Source: Acinetobacter piscicola (lineage in GTDB: Bacteria > Pseudomonadota > Gammaproteobacteria > Pseudomonadales > Moraxellaceae). From it: a DNA stretch of 64,000 bases. The stretch covers positions 558,001 through 622,000 of the forward strand of contig NZ_CP048659.1 of assembly GCF_015218165.1 (NCBI RefSeq), in the 5' to 3' direction. Shown piece after piece: positions 25,024 through 33,742 of this stretch. The notes beneath the pieces were generated by a model that was given only the letters and a program-made list of their open reading frames with translations, was not told the origin of the DNA and ran no database searches. A program made the position numbers and the translations under genes. How positions within the stretch are numbered: the first letter of the stretch is position 1; each line of letters opens with the position of its first letter.

Positions 25024-25100
25024 GCGCTCATAGCTCAGCTGGATAGAGCACTTGGCTACGAACTAAGGGGTCGGGAGTTCGAATCTCTCTGAGCGCACCA
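25024..25100 (+). tRNA. tRNA-Arg (ACG), copy 2
   Basis: Identical to copy 1, 50 bp downstream, probably on the same transcript. A terminator follows 12 bp after the CCA. Confidence 0.97.
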
Positions 25101-25112
25101 ACTTGAAGAATT

Positions 25113-25137
25113 AACCGCACATGTTGCGGTTTTTTTG
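25113..25137 (+). terminator. Rho-independent terminator of the tRNA cluster
   Basis: AACCGCA pairs with TGCGGTT and is followed by a T-run and then GTGTCT. The same terminator end (GCGGTTTTTTTGTGTCT) recurs after tRNA-Arg copy 3. Confidence 0.9.
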
Positions 25138-25168
25138 TGTCTGAAATTTGATAAGTTGTCATTATTAT

Positions 25169-25771
25169 TTAAATATGTTTGAAAAAAAAAGATTTTAAAT
25201 TATTCTTAGATTCTCGAACTTGATTTTGTGGATTACTTTTAACGAGTTGAAACATGTCAGCATCTAATCCATTCCTGAGTTGATCATTCAAATATAGCTT
25301 TATAGATAAATCTACGTAACTGGTCGCTTTAACTTTTTTAAAGTTTGGGTTTTTCAAGAATAGCGGGAAAAAATCTAACATTTTCAAAATATCATTGCGT
25401 ACAAAAGTGTCATCAGGTTCACAACCTATTGCATAAATATCATCCAGTCTAAGTGTCAAATATTGTTCATTTCTGTTTTTTAGAAATTCTAAAAATAAAG
25501 ATGCAAGTTGAAAGGCCTGATAATTGAAATGAATCCATATCCCGAAGTGCTTTTGAAAATTATAAATAGCATTCATTCGCTTTGTTTGTAAGAAATAGAA
25601 AGAATATGCATTTTCATGGTTTGATTGATACAAACAAATATCTTCCTTAGTGAATAGCGATAGCCAAAATAAAGGCACAAGATTTTTTGCAAAATAACCT
25701 TGATTTTCATCAGATACAAGATGTTCTGTAAGTGGTGTATTGGATAAATATAGGGATGAGTAAGCGCTCAT
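25169..25771 (-). CDS. Hypothetical protein, 200 aa
   Basis: The product begins MSAYSSLYLSNTPLTEHLVS and is rich in aromatic residues and leucine. No signal peptide, membrane helix or catalytic motif is obvious. A central segment (about 40-120) looks alpha-helical and contains LRLDDIYAIGCEPDDTF. I do not recognise the family; it may be a cytoplasmic protein similar to other Acinetobacter unknowns. The gene is AT-rich compared with its neighbours and lies inside the segment bracketed by identical tRNA-Arg genes, so it may be accessory. Confidence 0.7.
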   Translation of the reverse strand: MSAYSSLYLSNTPLTEHLVSDENQGYFAKNLVPLFWLSLFTKEDICLYQSNHENAYSFYFLQTKRMNAIYNFQKHFGIWIHFNYQAFQLASLFLEFLKNRNEQYLTLRLDDIYAIGCEPDDTFVRNDILKMLDFFPLFLKNPNFKKVKATSYVDLSIKLYLNDQLRNGLDADMFQLVKSNPQNQVRESKNNLKSFFFKHI

Positions 25772-25950
25772 TATTGTTGTTTGTTTTTTAAAGGTTCAGT
25801 TAATAAAACAATAAATTTAAGAGTAAGTCTATAGCTTTTATTAAAATGTAATATGGTACGACTATTCTTGTCGCACAACCCTTATTCATCACGCTATCCG
25901 CCAACTAAAAACATTAAAATAAGCATAAGAATAGAAGCCCTGAAAAGAAC

Positions 25951-26148
25951 ATGAAAAAATATACAGATGGATATTATATTTACCAGCATGTTGATTTTAT
26001 TTGCCATTTCAACTTGCAGCAGTGTGATGGTTGTAATCGTACCATGACAGGTTTTGTCTACGAATTACAAATTCAGAACTTTGATAATGAAGTGGTGTTT
26101 TTTTGTGCATCTTGTATGGAACAATTAGAGTTGATCAGTGCTAATTAA
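25951..26148 (+). CDS. Small protein with two CxxC motifs, 65 aa
   Basis: The protein reads MKKYTDGYYIYQHVDFICHF and then QQCDGCNRTMTGFVYELQI, with a second pair CASC near residues 53-56. CDGC and CASC about 25 residues apart could bind one zinc ion, forming a small ribbon-like domain. It stands alone between two minus-strand genes in the segment bracketed by tRNA-Arg. The family is not recognised; the four well-spaced cysteines argue that the gene is real. Confidence 0.6.
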   Translation: MKKYTDGYYIYQHVDFICHFNLQQCDGCNRTMTGFVYELQIQNFDNEVVFFCASCMEQLELISAN

Positions 26149-26161
26149 ATTGCATGATCTA

Positions 26162-26824
26162 TTAGAGCAAAAAATACCGGATGACGAATGAGATAAAACT
26201 GAGTGAAAAAGTCGTAATGATGAGATTGTTAATCAATTTTATCGTCGATTTTTTAAAGACATTGAAAGATAGATTGAATCCTAAAAACATGATTGCAAAA
26301 ATTAAATGTTTCAAAAATGCAAAGATAAAAAAGCTGCGAAATTCTGTTTTTATTTCTGCAATATATTGAGGCGAATTCGGAGCGTCTGTCATGTATGGGA
26401 AAGTTTGCAGCTGTCCCTGTTTGTCTTTAAATGCGATTGTGTTGAGAAGGAATTCATTGTAATTATTAGTGTTTTTGTCTAAAAAAGTATAAAAGTTAAG
26501 TGAAATAATCTGAATTTCGTGGTTTTCAATATATTTACAAATCAGTTCGAGTTGCCCATTACAGGATTTGGAGAAAATCTCTTGTTGGTTTTCCTTAAAT
26601 ATTATTTTGGATTGATGATTTCGGTAATGGAATATCTCAATCTCCATTTGAGGTGTTATTTCCATTGTTTTTTGAACCCAATTTTTGTTTTTTAATTTAT
26701 GTTGGAATTGAGCATAATCTGAAAACTCTAGGTAAGTTGATGATAAAAAGACAATGGCAACGAGACAGCACATGAAAAATTGAAAAATTAACTTTATATC
26801 TACTGCATTTTCAGAATCTTTCAT
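26162..26824 (-). CDS. Hypothetical membrane protein, 220 aa
   Basis: One helix near the N-terminus (about 11-31, LIFQFFMCCLVAIVFLSSTY) is followed by an external domain of about 130 residues with two cysteines (SCNGQLELICKY) that could form a disulfide. Two C-terminal helices lie at about 168-190 and 198-217. AAGGAAAAA precedes the ATG. The gene is AT-rich. It diverges from the ABC transporter operon. No known domain is recognised. Confidence 0.7.
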   Translation of the reverse strand: MKDSENAVDIKLIFQFFMCCLVAIVFLSSTYLEFSDYAQFQHKLKNKNWVQKTMEITPQMEIEIFHYRNHQSKIIFKENQQEIFSKSCNGQLELICKYIENHEIQIISLNFYTFLDKNTNNYNEFLLNTIAFKDKQGQLQTFPYMTDAPNSPQYIAEIKTEFRSFFIFAFLKHLIFAIMFLGFNLSFNVFKKSTIKLINNLIITTFSLSFISFVIRYFLL

Positions 26825-27026
26825 TTTTTCCTTTTATTAAAATTTTATTTGTTGGTAAAAATTGAATTTGTGGAAATTATATCGCTTGTGTGAATGCACT
26901 GCATTATTTTAGCAATACTTATTCTATTAACATATTTCTTTAGTAAAAATAATCACAGTAAGATAATCCAAAATCACTATTTCTGCTTTAGCACAAAGCA
27001 AAACAATAATATTTTGGACGACTTCT

Positions 27027-27686
27027 TTGAATTGGCAATATATCTACAGTGTGATGCCACAGTTTGTTTCAGCGACTTTGACCACATTAAAAATTTCAGT
27101 GATCAGTATCTTACTTGCAATCGTCGTTGGCTTAATTTGCAGTATTTTGATCACTTATCATGTACGTGTATTTGATAAAATCGCCAAAATTTATATTGAA
27201 ATATCACGCAATACACCTTTGCTGATTCAGCTTTTTTTCCTCTATTACGGGCTTCCCAAGTTAGGGATCAAAATTGATGGGTTTACCTGTGGTGTGATTG
27301 GCTTAACCTTTTTAGGGGGAAGCTATATGGCAGAAGCATTTCGAGCAGGTCTGCAAGCAGTTGCCAAGGGGCAAATTGATTCAGGGGAAAGTATTGGTTT
27401 AAACCGATTTCAAGTTTTTCAATATGTGATTTTTCCGCAAGCTTTGGCTGTCTCAATCCCAGCGATTGGAGCAAACTGTCTATTCCTGATCAAAGAAAGC
27501 TCAGTGGTCAGTGCAATCGCCGTAGTGGAATTATTGTTCCTGACCAAAGACTTAATTGGCATGGATTACAAAACCACAGAAGCGTTGTTTTTATTGGTCA
27601 TGTCATATCTGATTATTTTACTGCCAGTCTCCATTCTCACCAGTTATTTAGAATTTCGTAGTCGGAAGGTGAGTCATGGAGTTTAA
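27027..27686 (+). CDS. Amino-acid ABC transporter permease 1 (HisM/GlnP type)
   Basis: This is one half of the membrane channel of a polar amino-acid importer. The 219-aa protein has about five helices and the ABC-coupling loop GESIGLNRFQVFQYVIFPQA, which matches the EAA motif. The start appears to be TTG at 27027 (MNWQYIYSVMPQF); the frame stays open upstream but offers no ATG, and only a weak GGAC site precedes it. Its last bases overlap the second permease gene, so the two are coupled. The exact substrate is not determined. Confidence 0.9.
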   Translation: MNWQYIYSVMPQFVSATLTTLKISVISILLAIVVGLICSILITYHVRVFDKIAKIYIEISRNTPLLIQLFFLYYGLPKLGIKIDGFTCGVIGLTFLGGSYMAEAFRAGLQAVAKGQIDSGESIGLNRFQVFQYVIFPQALAVSIPAIGANCLFLIKESSVVSAIAVVELLFLTKDLIGMDYKTTEALFLLVMSYLIILLPVSILTSYLEFRSRKVSHGV

Positions 27687-28341
27687 CTATTTATTCCAAC
27701 CCGATCATCTTGAACGACTTCTCGCAGGGCTTTGGGTGACGGCGAAAATTGCTTTTATTTCAGTATTCTTTTCCGCGATTTTTGGCACGATTTTCGGTGT
27801 CATCATGACATCAAAAAATTTATTGGTGAAAGCAATTTGCCGACTGTATTTAGAAGCCATCCGTATTATTCCTATTTTGGTGATGCTTTTTGTTTTCTAT
27901 TTTGGTTTTGCCACTTGGTTTAATTGGCAATTTTCAGCAACGGCTGTTTGTATCGTTGTATTTGTCCTATGGGGTACAGCGGAAATGGGCGACCTCGTCC
28001 GTGCTGCAATAACATCTATAGATCAACATCAACGTGATTCAGCTTATGCGCTAGGACTCAACCCAATTCAAACATTAACTTATGTCATTTTTCCACAGAG
28101 CTTAAAACGAGTTACACCAGGTGCAATCAACTTATTTACGCGTATGGTGAAAACCAGTTCTTTAGCGGTGCTTATTGGTGTGATCGAAGTGATTAAAGTA
28201 GGACAACAAATTATTGAAAATTCACTTTTAATTGTGCCCAACGCTTCACTGTGGATTTACGGTTTGATCTTTATTTTATATTTCATTATTTGTTATCCCT
28301 TGTCACGTTTAGCGACCCATTTAGAAAAAGTTTGGGAGTAA
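27676..28341 (+). CDS. Amino-acid ABC transporter permease 2
   Basis: The 221-aa membrane protein contains the coupling loop SAYALGLNPIQTLTYVIFPQ (around 117-136), TRMVKTSSLAVLIGVIEV, and five or so helices. Its ATG at 27676 lies 11 bp inside the first permease gene. Together with permease 1 it should form a heterodimeric channel of the glutamate/aspartate/glutamine type. A substrate cannot be fixed from sequence alone. Confidence 0.92.
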   Translation: MEFNYLFQPDHLERLLAGLWVTAKIAFISVFFSAIFGTIFGVIMTSKNLLVKAICRLYLEAIRIIPILVMLFVFYFGFATWFNWQFSATAVCIVVFVLWGTAEMGDLVRAAITSIDQHQRDSAYALGLNPIQTLTYVIFPQSLKRVTPGAINLFTRMVKTSSLAVLIGVIEVIKVGQQIIENSLLIVPNASLWIYGLIFILYFIICYPLSRLATHLEKVWE

Positions 28342-28350
28342 AGATTCATT

Positions 28351-29082
28351 ATGGCTTTGTTATCTATACAACATTTACAGAAATCATTTGCAGAAAGTCA
28401 TATTTTACAAGGGATTGATTTGGACGTAGAACAGGGTGAGGTCGTTGTTATTCTTGGGCCTTCAGGCTGTGGAAAAAGCACCTTATTGCGCTGTGTAAAT
28501 GGCTTAGAAAAAATCCAAAGTGGCTCGATCACGTTGCAGGGTTTAGGCGTACTTGGACAGGATGTACCGTGGGTCGATGTCCGTCAAAAAATTGGCATGG
28601 TATTCCAAAATTATGAGCTTTTTGGGCATATGAATGTGATTGATAACATTCTACTCGGTCCTTTGAAAGTTCAAAAAAGGAATCGTGCAGAAGCGGAAAA
28701 AGTTGCGGATAAATTGCTAAAACGTGTGGGTTTGTATGATCGTAAATTGGATTATCCGCGCCAACTTTCAGGTGGACAAAAGCAACGTATTGCGATTGTT
28801 CGTTCATTGGTGATGCAACCACAAGTGATTCTTTTGGATGAAATTACCGCAGCATTAGACCCTGAAATGGTACGTGAAGTTTTAGATGTGGTGTTAAAAC
28901 TCGCTCATGATGGCATGACCATGTTGATCGTGACCCATGAAATGTCCTTTGCTCGTAAGGTTGCAGATCGGATTATTTTTATGGACAAAGGCAAAATCAT
29001 CGAACAAGCCACACCTGAACAGTTCTTTGAACAGCCGAAAACTGAACGTGCTAAAGCATTTTTAAATATGTTGAATTACTAG
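28351..29082 (+). CDS. Amino-acid ABC transporter ATP-binding protein
   Basis: The 243-aa ATPase powers the importer. Walker A is GPSGCGKST (about 36-44), the Q-loop is in [13 protein letters not shown], the signature is LSGGQKQR (about 139-146), Walker B with the catalytic Glu is [14 protein letters not shown], and the switch His is in IVTHEMSFA. It closely resembles GlnQ/GltL-type proteins. It follows permease 2 by 9 bp. Confidence 0.96.
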   Translation: MALLSIQHLQKSFAESHILQGIDLDVEQGEVVVILGPSGCGKSTLLRCVNGLEKIQSGSITLQGLGVLGQDVPWVDVRQKIGMVFQNYELFGHMNVIDNILLGPLKVQKRNRAEAEKVADKLLKRVGLYDRKLDYPRQLSGGQKQRIAIVRSLVMQPQVILLDEITAALDPEMVREVLDVVLKLAHDGMTMLIVTHEMSFARKVADRIIFMDKGKIIEQATPEQFFEQPKTERAKAFLNMLNY

Positions 29083-29098
29083 AATTAGAGTTGTAAAA

Positions 29099-29971
29099 AT
29101 GACTGTATTAAAAAACTTAAAAGCGATGGGTATTTGGACAAGTACACTTTTACTTGTTGGTTCTCTCTCTGCCTGTCAGAAACCTACAGACCATCAGACC
29201 AAGCAACAATCTGCAGAAGATCAATCTTTAGAACAAGTGAAAAAGAATGGTGTGTTTCGTGTCGCAGTATTTGCTGACAACCCTCCTTTTGGTTATGTCG
29301 ACAGCGCAGGTAAGCCGCAGGGCTTCGATGTCGCTTTAGCTAAGAAAGTCACCAAAGACCTATTAGGTGATGAGTCAAAAATTGAATTTGTGGTGACTGA
29401 GGCGGCGAATCGGGTGGAGTTTCTAAAATCGGGTAAAGCAGATGCGGTATTTGCCAGTTTTTCTGTTACACCTGAACGTAAGGAAGTTGTGGATTTTGCA
29501 CAGCCCTATTTAAAAGCAGCTTTAGGTATCGTTTCACCAAAAGCCAAAGCCATTACCGATATTAAACAGCTTGAAGCTAAAACTTTGATTGTGAATAAAG
29601 GTTCGACCTCTGATATTTATTTCACCAAAAATTATCCAAAAATCAATTTGTTGAAATTTGAACAAAATACCGATGCTTTTAATGCTTTGAAGGATGGGCG
29701 TGGTGATGCGATTTCTCAAGACAGTACCTATGCATTGGCTTGGGCAGCAGAAAATCCAACATTTACCGCAGGAATTCAACAAATTGGCAATGAAGACTTT
29801 ATTGCACCTGCGGTGAAAAAGGGCAATACCCAACTGCTCAATTGGCTCAATACAGAAATTTTGACACTACAAAAAAATGGTGAAATCCAGAAGATTTATG
29901 ACCAAACCTTAAAGCCAATTTATGGTGAAAGCGTTGATGCAAAAGTCTTTTTAGATGTCACAGCAAAATAA
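29099..29971 (+). CDS. ABC transporter amino-acid-binding lipoprotein 1
   Basis: Solute-binding protein of family 3. The 290-aa product has a lipoprotein signal with Cys26 in the lipobox (LSAC), then VFADNPPFGYVDSAGKPQGF (about 60-79), ADAVFASFSVTPERKEVVDF and the C-terminal lobe. It should sit in the periplasm tethered to a membrane and deliver ligand to the two permeases. It has a tandem paralogue immediately downstream with very similar sequence, suggesting gene duplication. Confidence 0.93.
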   Translation: MTVLKNLKAMGIWTSTLLLVGSLSACQKPTDHQTKQQSAEDQSLEQVKKNGVFRVAVFADNPPFGYVDSAGKPQGFDVALAKKVTKDLLGDESKIEFVVTEAANRVEFLKSGKADAVFASFSVTPERKEVVDFAQPYLKAALGIVSPKAKAITDIKQLEAKTLIVNKGSTSDIYFTKNYPKINLLKFEQNTDAFNALKDGRGDAISQDSTYALAWAAENPTFTAGIQQIGNEDFIAPAVKKGNTQLLNWLNTEILTLQKNGEIQKIYDQTLKPIYGESVDAKVFLDVTAK

Positions 29972-29997
29972 TTTTGAATCAATAAGAGGAAAATAAA

Positions 29998-30861
29998 ATG
30001 AACATCGCCATAAAAAATGTAACTCAACTCTTGGTCGCTTCTGTATTGAGTTTAGGTTTAGTCGCATGTAATAAAAATTCTACTTCACCTGATAAGACGA
30101 CAGACACAGAAAAAACAGTTTCAACAATCGAGCAAATTAAGAAAAATGGTGTAATACGTATCGGAGTATTTAGCGATAAGCCACCTTTTGGTTATTTGGA
30201 TGCGCAAGGGAAAAATCAAGGCTTCGATGTTGAAATTGCTAAGCACGTTGCGAAAGATTTATTGGGTGACGAAAACAAGGTTCAGTTTGTTTTAACTGAG
30301 GCAGCTAATCGTGTTGAATATCTAAAGGCGGATAAGGTGGATATTATTTTCGCCAATTTCACAGTCACACCAGAACGTCAGGAGGTGGTTGATTTCTCTA
30401 AGCCATATTTGAAAGTATCTTTAGGCGTTGTTTCTCCAAAAGCCAAACCGATTACAGATGTGGCACAATTGAAAGACCAAACTTTATTGGTCAATAAAGG
30501 CACGACAGCAGATTCATTCTTTACCAAGTCACATCCTGAAATCAAATTGCAGAAATATGAGCAAAATACGGAAACTTTCGATGCTTTAAAAGATGGTCGT
30601 GGTGCAGCTTTGGCTCATGATAATTTATTGGTTTTGGCTTGGGCAAAAGAAAATCCTAACTATACCGTGGGAATCACCAGTTTAGGTCAGCATGATTTGA
30701 TTGCACCAGCAGTGAAAAAGGGCGATAAGGAATTATTAGATTGGTTGAATCAAGATTTAGAGAAATTAGCTAAAGAAGGTGTGATCCAACAAGCCTATGA
30801 AAAAACCTTAAAACCTGTTTATGGTGACACAATCAATCCGAAAGATTTGTTAGTGGAATAA
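29998..30861 (+). CDS. ABC transporter amino-acid-binding lipoprotein 2
   Basis: A second family 3 binding protein of 287 aa, 26 bp after the first. It has its own lipobox (LVAC, Cys24). Large blocks are shared with the first copy: FDVEIAKHVAKDLLGDENKV against FDVALAKKVTKDLLGDESKI, and VTPERQEVVDF in both. Differences cluster in the ligand-facing lobe (for example GVFSDKPPFGYLDAQG, IFANFTV), so the two copies may have different specificities. It is the last gene of the operon. Confidence 0.93.
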   Translation: MNIAIKNVTQLLVASVLSLGLVACNKNSTSPDKTTDTEKTVSTIEQIKKNGVIRIGVFSDKPPFGYLDAQGKNQGFDVEIAKHVAKDLLGDENKVQFVLTEAANRVEYLKADKVDIIFANFTVTPERQEVVDFSKPYLKVSLGVVSPKAKPITDVAQLKDQTLLVNKGTTADSFFTKSHPEIKLQKYEQNTETFDALKDGRGAALAHDNLLVLAWAKENPNYTVGITSLGQHDLIAPAVKKGDKELLDWLNQDLEKLAKEGVIQQAYEKTLKPVYGDTINPKDLLVE

Positions 30862-30959
30862 TTGTTATTGCATACAATCTATTTTGAATGAATAATCAAC
30901 AATATATTGTACGAATGTTTAATTCATATACATTCAGTTGTAAAAGTTATATAAAAGTC

Positions 30960-30987
30960 TTTTCAATAAAGTGAAAAGGCGTATAAT
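30960..30987 (+). promoter_or_regulatory. Candidate promoter of tRNA-Arg copy 3
   Basis: A perfect -10 element TATAAT at 30982-30987, with TTTTCA at 30960-30965 as a weaker -35 element after a 16-bp spacer, 18 bp before the tRNA gene. A GC-rich discriminator follows, as at stable-RNA promoters. Confidence 0.65.
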
Positions 30988-31005
30988 GCCTCCCATCAAG
31001 ACGTC

Positions 31006-31082
31006 GCGCTCATAGCTCAGCTGGATAGAGCACTTGGCTACGAACTAAGGGGTCGGGAGTTCGAATCTCTCTGAGCGCACCA
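31006..31082 (+). tRNA. tRNA-Arg (ACG), copy 3
   Basis: Identical over 77 nt to the two copies at 24897 and 25024, but 5.9 kb away with its own promoter and terminator. An antisense frame through it gives the familiar false protein sequence ALREIRTPDPLVRSQ. Confidence 0.97.
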
Positions 31083-31114
31083 ACTTGATCATCGATAGAT
31101 GTAAAATAGACAAT

Positions 31115-31139
31115 AAACCGCTTAATTGCGGTTTTTTTG
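31115..31139 (+). terminator. Rho-independent terminator of tRNA-Arg copy 3
   Basis: AAACCGC-TTAATT-GCGGTTT followed by more T and GTGTCT. It is nearly the same ending as after copy 2. Confidence 0.9.
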
Positions 31140-31154
31140 TGTCTAAAAAATATA

Positions 31155-31712
31155 TTATTGATTTTCTTTAAGCTGAGGTGGTTCATACACTTTTGCATGT
31201 TCAAGCTGTGAAATATCCATTTTAATATTTTCTGAAATTACAGCACTACGCCCAAACATTCGTCCAAAAATGACACGACAAGAAAGTTCTTTAGGCAATG
31301 CTTTTAATTGTTTAAAGTCATAGATACATTCTAATTTGGATGCGTCATTTTCAGGGCAGATCGTAAATAAAACATCATATTTAAAATGATGATTTTCATA
31401 AATGATCGGATTGTCTTCCAGTTCATCTGCAGCAATAGAGCCACTCACTTCAAATTTGTCGTTAATTGGGCATTTAAAGTGGGCATAATGAAAGCGATAT
31501 TCATCATAAATTTTATGTAATGGTTTCTGACTGAAGGCAGTGGTATTAAATAATAGATAACCATGCCGATCTAATTCAGGTATGTGTTGAGGTGCAACAA
31601 AAGTATATTGCGGTTCAAGGGTAATAGGGACTTGATATTCAGGCATTTTTTCACATCCAATCAATAACAATGCGAATGTGCTGACTAAATATCGACTGCG
31701 TCCCTGTAACAT
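31155..31712 (-). CDS. Predicted lipoprotein, unknown function
   Basis: The 185-aa product has a short signal peptide ending in a lipobox LIGC (Cys20), so it is probably an outer- or inner-membrane lipoprotein. The mature part has four cysteines (for example HFKCPINDK, FTICPENDASKLECIY, LSCRVIFG) that could form disulfides. No known domain is recognised. It follows the START-like secreted protein by 12 bp and is likely cotranscribed with it. Confidence 0.75.
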   Translation of the reverse strand: MLQGRSRYLVSTFALLLIGCEKMPEYQVPITLEPQYTFVAPQHIPELDRHGYLLFNTTAFSQKPLHKIYDEYRFHYAHFKCPINDKFEVSGSIAADELEDNPIIYENHHFKYDVLFTICPENDASKLECIYDFKQLKALPKELSCRVIFGRMFGRSAVISENIKMDISQLEHAKVYEPPQLKENQ

Positions 31713-31724
31713 GTTTATTTTGTC

Positions 31725-33029
31725 CTATGATTTGCTTTGCGCTCTAATTTTTTGAGTAAATACAGCATTTCCACCTACGGCAGGTAACATATCATGATAT
31801 GGCAAACTACGTGCAGCTCTGAGTAAGAAAGGTGCTTTTTCATCGACTTTGACGGCTGTCGTTACACGCATAAATGTACCTGTATCTTGCGGATTGAGTT
31901 GGACTTGCCCTTTGAGATAACGTAAATCACCGCCATTGGCGAAAAAGTTATTTTCATTGCTTTTTGGAAAATTAAAATGCATTTTAAAGTCAAAGGGAAT
32001 GCTGACTACACCGAGACCGATACTGACTTTAAAATCGGTATCTTGCCCTTGTACTGTGAGGGCTGATGTGGTGATTTTCTTGATTTGACGCGGAAAAACA
32101 CTTTGGTAAGAAGTGGGTTGTAGCCATTTTTGTAATTGTTGCGGTGTTTCTTTAAAGGATTGATAGGTAGTGGTAAAGCGTAACATCTCCCGTCCATGCG
32201 TATAAGGTACGGTTGTCGGCATGTTCACAATGCTCACGGGTTGTCCTGTATTTTCACTTAAAGCATCAATTTTCTGTAGTTGAGCAGCACTCAGTTTAGG
32301 TTCAGGTAATTGTCCAGCATTCAGTGCAATGACATTTTTTGTTCCAAAGCGTTGTCGTAATGACTCTAGAACAAAAGCACCTGTACCTGTTGGAATCCCA
32401 AGTTTGGCTTCAGGAATTGCATTTAAAATTTGTTTAAATAAGAATCCTTTAGGTTGATTTGTGTCACCCCATTGGGTCAGTGTCACAAGGGTTTTTTTAT
32501 CCCCTAAGCTAAACCATTCTAATTTGCCAACTGCATAGGGGAGTGGTGCATCAATGACAATTGTGGAAATACTGTTGCTAGAGACTTGATGTTGCATCAC
32601 GATATCTTCGTTAAAATTCAGTACAGGAATGGGTGTCGGAATTGATACGCGATATTGCATTTTGCTGACATTGCCTTTTTGTTCAAGCAACTTTGCTGTT
32701 TTTAAGGTTGGAAATAAGCCGACATATTGAGTGTAATTACTTAAAGTTTTTGCCACCTCTTGGCTACTAACAGGCACAATAATAGCCGCAGAGGTGAAGC
32801 GTGCAGTTGGGTTCGGGTTGGCTTTTAATGTGGGTAAACTTGTTTTGGTTGCTGCTTGAGGATAGATAAAAATATCATCCTGTACATAACTCGCAAGTTG
32901 CTGTGCACTATTTTGAAAAGGTTTTAGACTGCTCGGAATGTTGTCGCTCCATGTCACAAGTTGGGCAAAACTGAACGAACTTGCACTTACACAAAGTAAT
33001 GTACATAGGGTTTTTTGAATAAGTTTCAT
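31725..33029 (-). CDS. Secreted protein with START/SRPBCC-like segments
   Basis: The 434-aa protein starts at MKLIQKTLCTLLCVSASSFS with a cleavable signal peptide. AAGGA lies 6 bp upstream of this ATG, so it is preferred over a longer frame beginning at 33056. A region near residues 60-220 has IIVPVSSQEVAKTLSNYTQY and WFSLGDKKTLVTLTQWGDT, resembling polyketide-cyclase/START-type lipid-binding folds. The C-terminal half has a similar beta-rich look. A periplasmic role in lipid or hydrophobic ligand handling is possible but unproven. Confidence 0.7.
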   Translation of the reverse strand: MKLIQKTLCTLLCVSASSFSFAQLVTWSDNIPSSLKPFQNSAQQLASYVQDDIFIYPQAATKTSLPTLKANPNPTARFTSAAIIVPVSSQEVAKTLSNYTQYVGLFPTLKTAKLLEQKGNVSKMQYRVSIPTPIPVLNFNEDIVMQHQVSSNSISTIVIDAPLPYAVGKLEWFSLGDKKTLVTLTQWGDTNQPKGFLFKQILNAIPEAKLGIPTGTGAFVLESLRQRFGTKNVIALNAGQLPEPKLSAAQLQKIDALSENTGQPVSIVNMPTTVPYTHGREMLRFTTTYQSFKETPQQLQKWLQPTSYQSVFPRQIKKITTSALTVQGQDTDFKVSIGLGVVSIPFDFKMHFNFPKSNENNFFANGGDLRYLKGQVQLNPQDTGTFMRVTTAVKVDEKAPFLLRAARSLPYHDMLPAVGGNAVFTQKIRAQSKS

Positions 33030-33203
33030 CCTTGCATCCTTATTTTTGTACTGCATTTTTAGATTTATCTTTTACATGAAAATGATCTTTTTTGAATTGA
33101 CCTAAACTTTAAAATTAAGCATGTAAATTAACATGAAAACGCAGTGCTAAATGTCATTTCTGGTGTAATATCTTGGCATCGTTAAATTTTGTATTGAAGC
33201 ACT

Positions 33204-33704
33204 ATGTCAGACACTCAGCCTGCATTATCTGCACGTTATTATCTTAATCTAGAAGAATCACAGGACGGTTTTAAGCTTGCAACCTTAGGCAAAAAGCAAA
33301 TTTCACGTTTTTTAACGCCTTTGGTCAGCATTGCAATTATAGGATATGGCGTGTATTTGGGCATGGCAACAGTTGGACGTTACTATGTTTTTTTAGGTCT
33401 ATTCTTTTTGCTACTGCAAGGCTTGATGCGTTATTGGTTTTTACCCATGATGTTTAAACGCCAGTTTATTAAATACCAATTTGGTAAAAGTGAGCAAGGA
33501 ATTGAATTATTTCAAGATCATGCAGAAATTTTTTCTAGTGGTCGTCCTAAAAAATCTTTCCAATATAGTGATGTACAACATTTTTTGGAAGGCAAATTAA
33601 CTTATATGATTGAGTTGAAAAATCGTACTGTGATTATTGTACCGAAACGTGCTTTTGCAGACTCAGCTGATCAAACACGATTTGCCAATACTTTTAAAAA
33701 ATAA
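33204..33704 (+). CDS. YcxB-like membrane protein
   Basis: The 166-aa protein has two adjacent membrane helices (about 38-78, LTPLVSIAIIGYGVYLGM and YYVFLGLFFLLLQGL). A soluble C-terminal domain contains GIELFQDHAEIFSSGRPKKS and VIIVPKRAFADSADQTRFAN, typical of the YcxB-like domain. The function of that family is not established. It is followed 38 bp later by the FAA-hydrolase gene. Confidence 0.75.
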   Translation: MSDTQPALSARYYLNLEESQDGFKLATLGKKQISRFLTPLVSIAIIGYGVYLGMATVGRYYVFLGLFFLLLQGLMRYWFLPMMFKRQFIKYQFGKSEQGIELFQDHAEIFSSGRPKKSFQYSDVQHFLEGKLTYMIELKNRTVIIVPKRAFADSADQTRFANTFKK

Positions 33705-33742
33705 CCTAATACGAACAAAACTAATATGAAAAAGGGAAGATT

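Noticed and set aside
26894..27175. A 93-residue plus-strand frame
   Set aside because: It overlaps the first ABC permease in another frame, and the permease has clear family sequence.
25101..31005. An integrative genomic island at tRNA-Arg
   Set aside because: There is no integrase and no partial tRNA attachment site; the repeats are full functional tRNA genes, so only a bracketed segment can be claimed.
31010..31204. Minus-strand frame containing ALREIRTPDPLVRSQVLYPAEL
   Set aside because: It is antisense to tRNA-Arg copy 3, a well-known artefact of automatic annotation.
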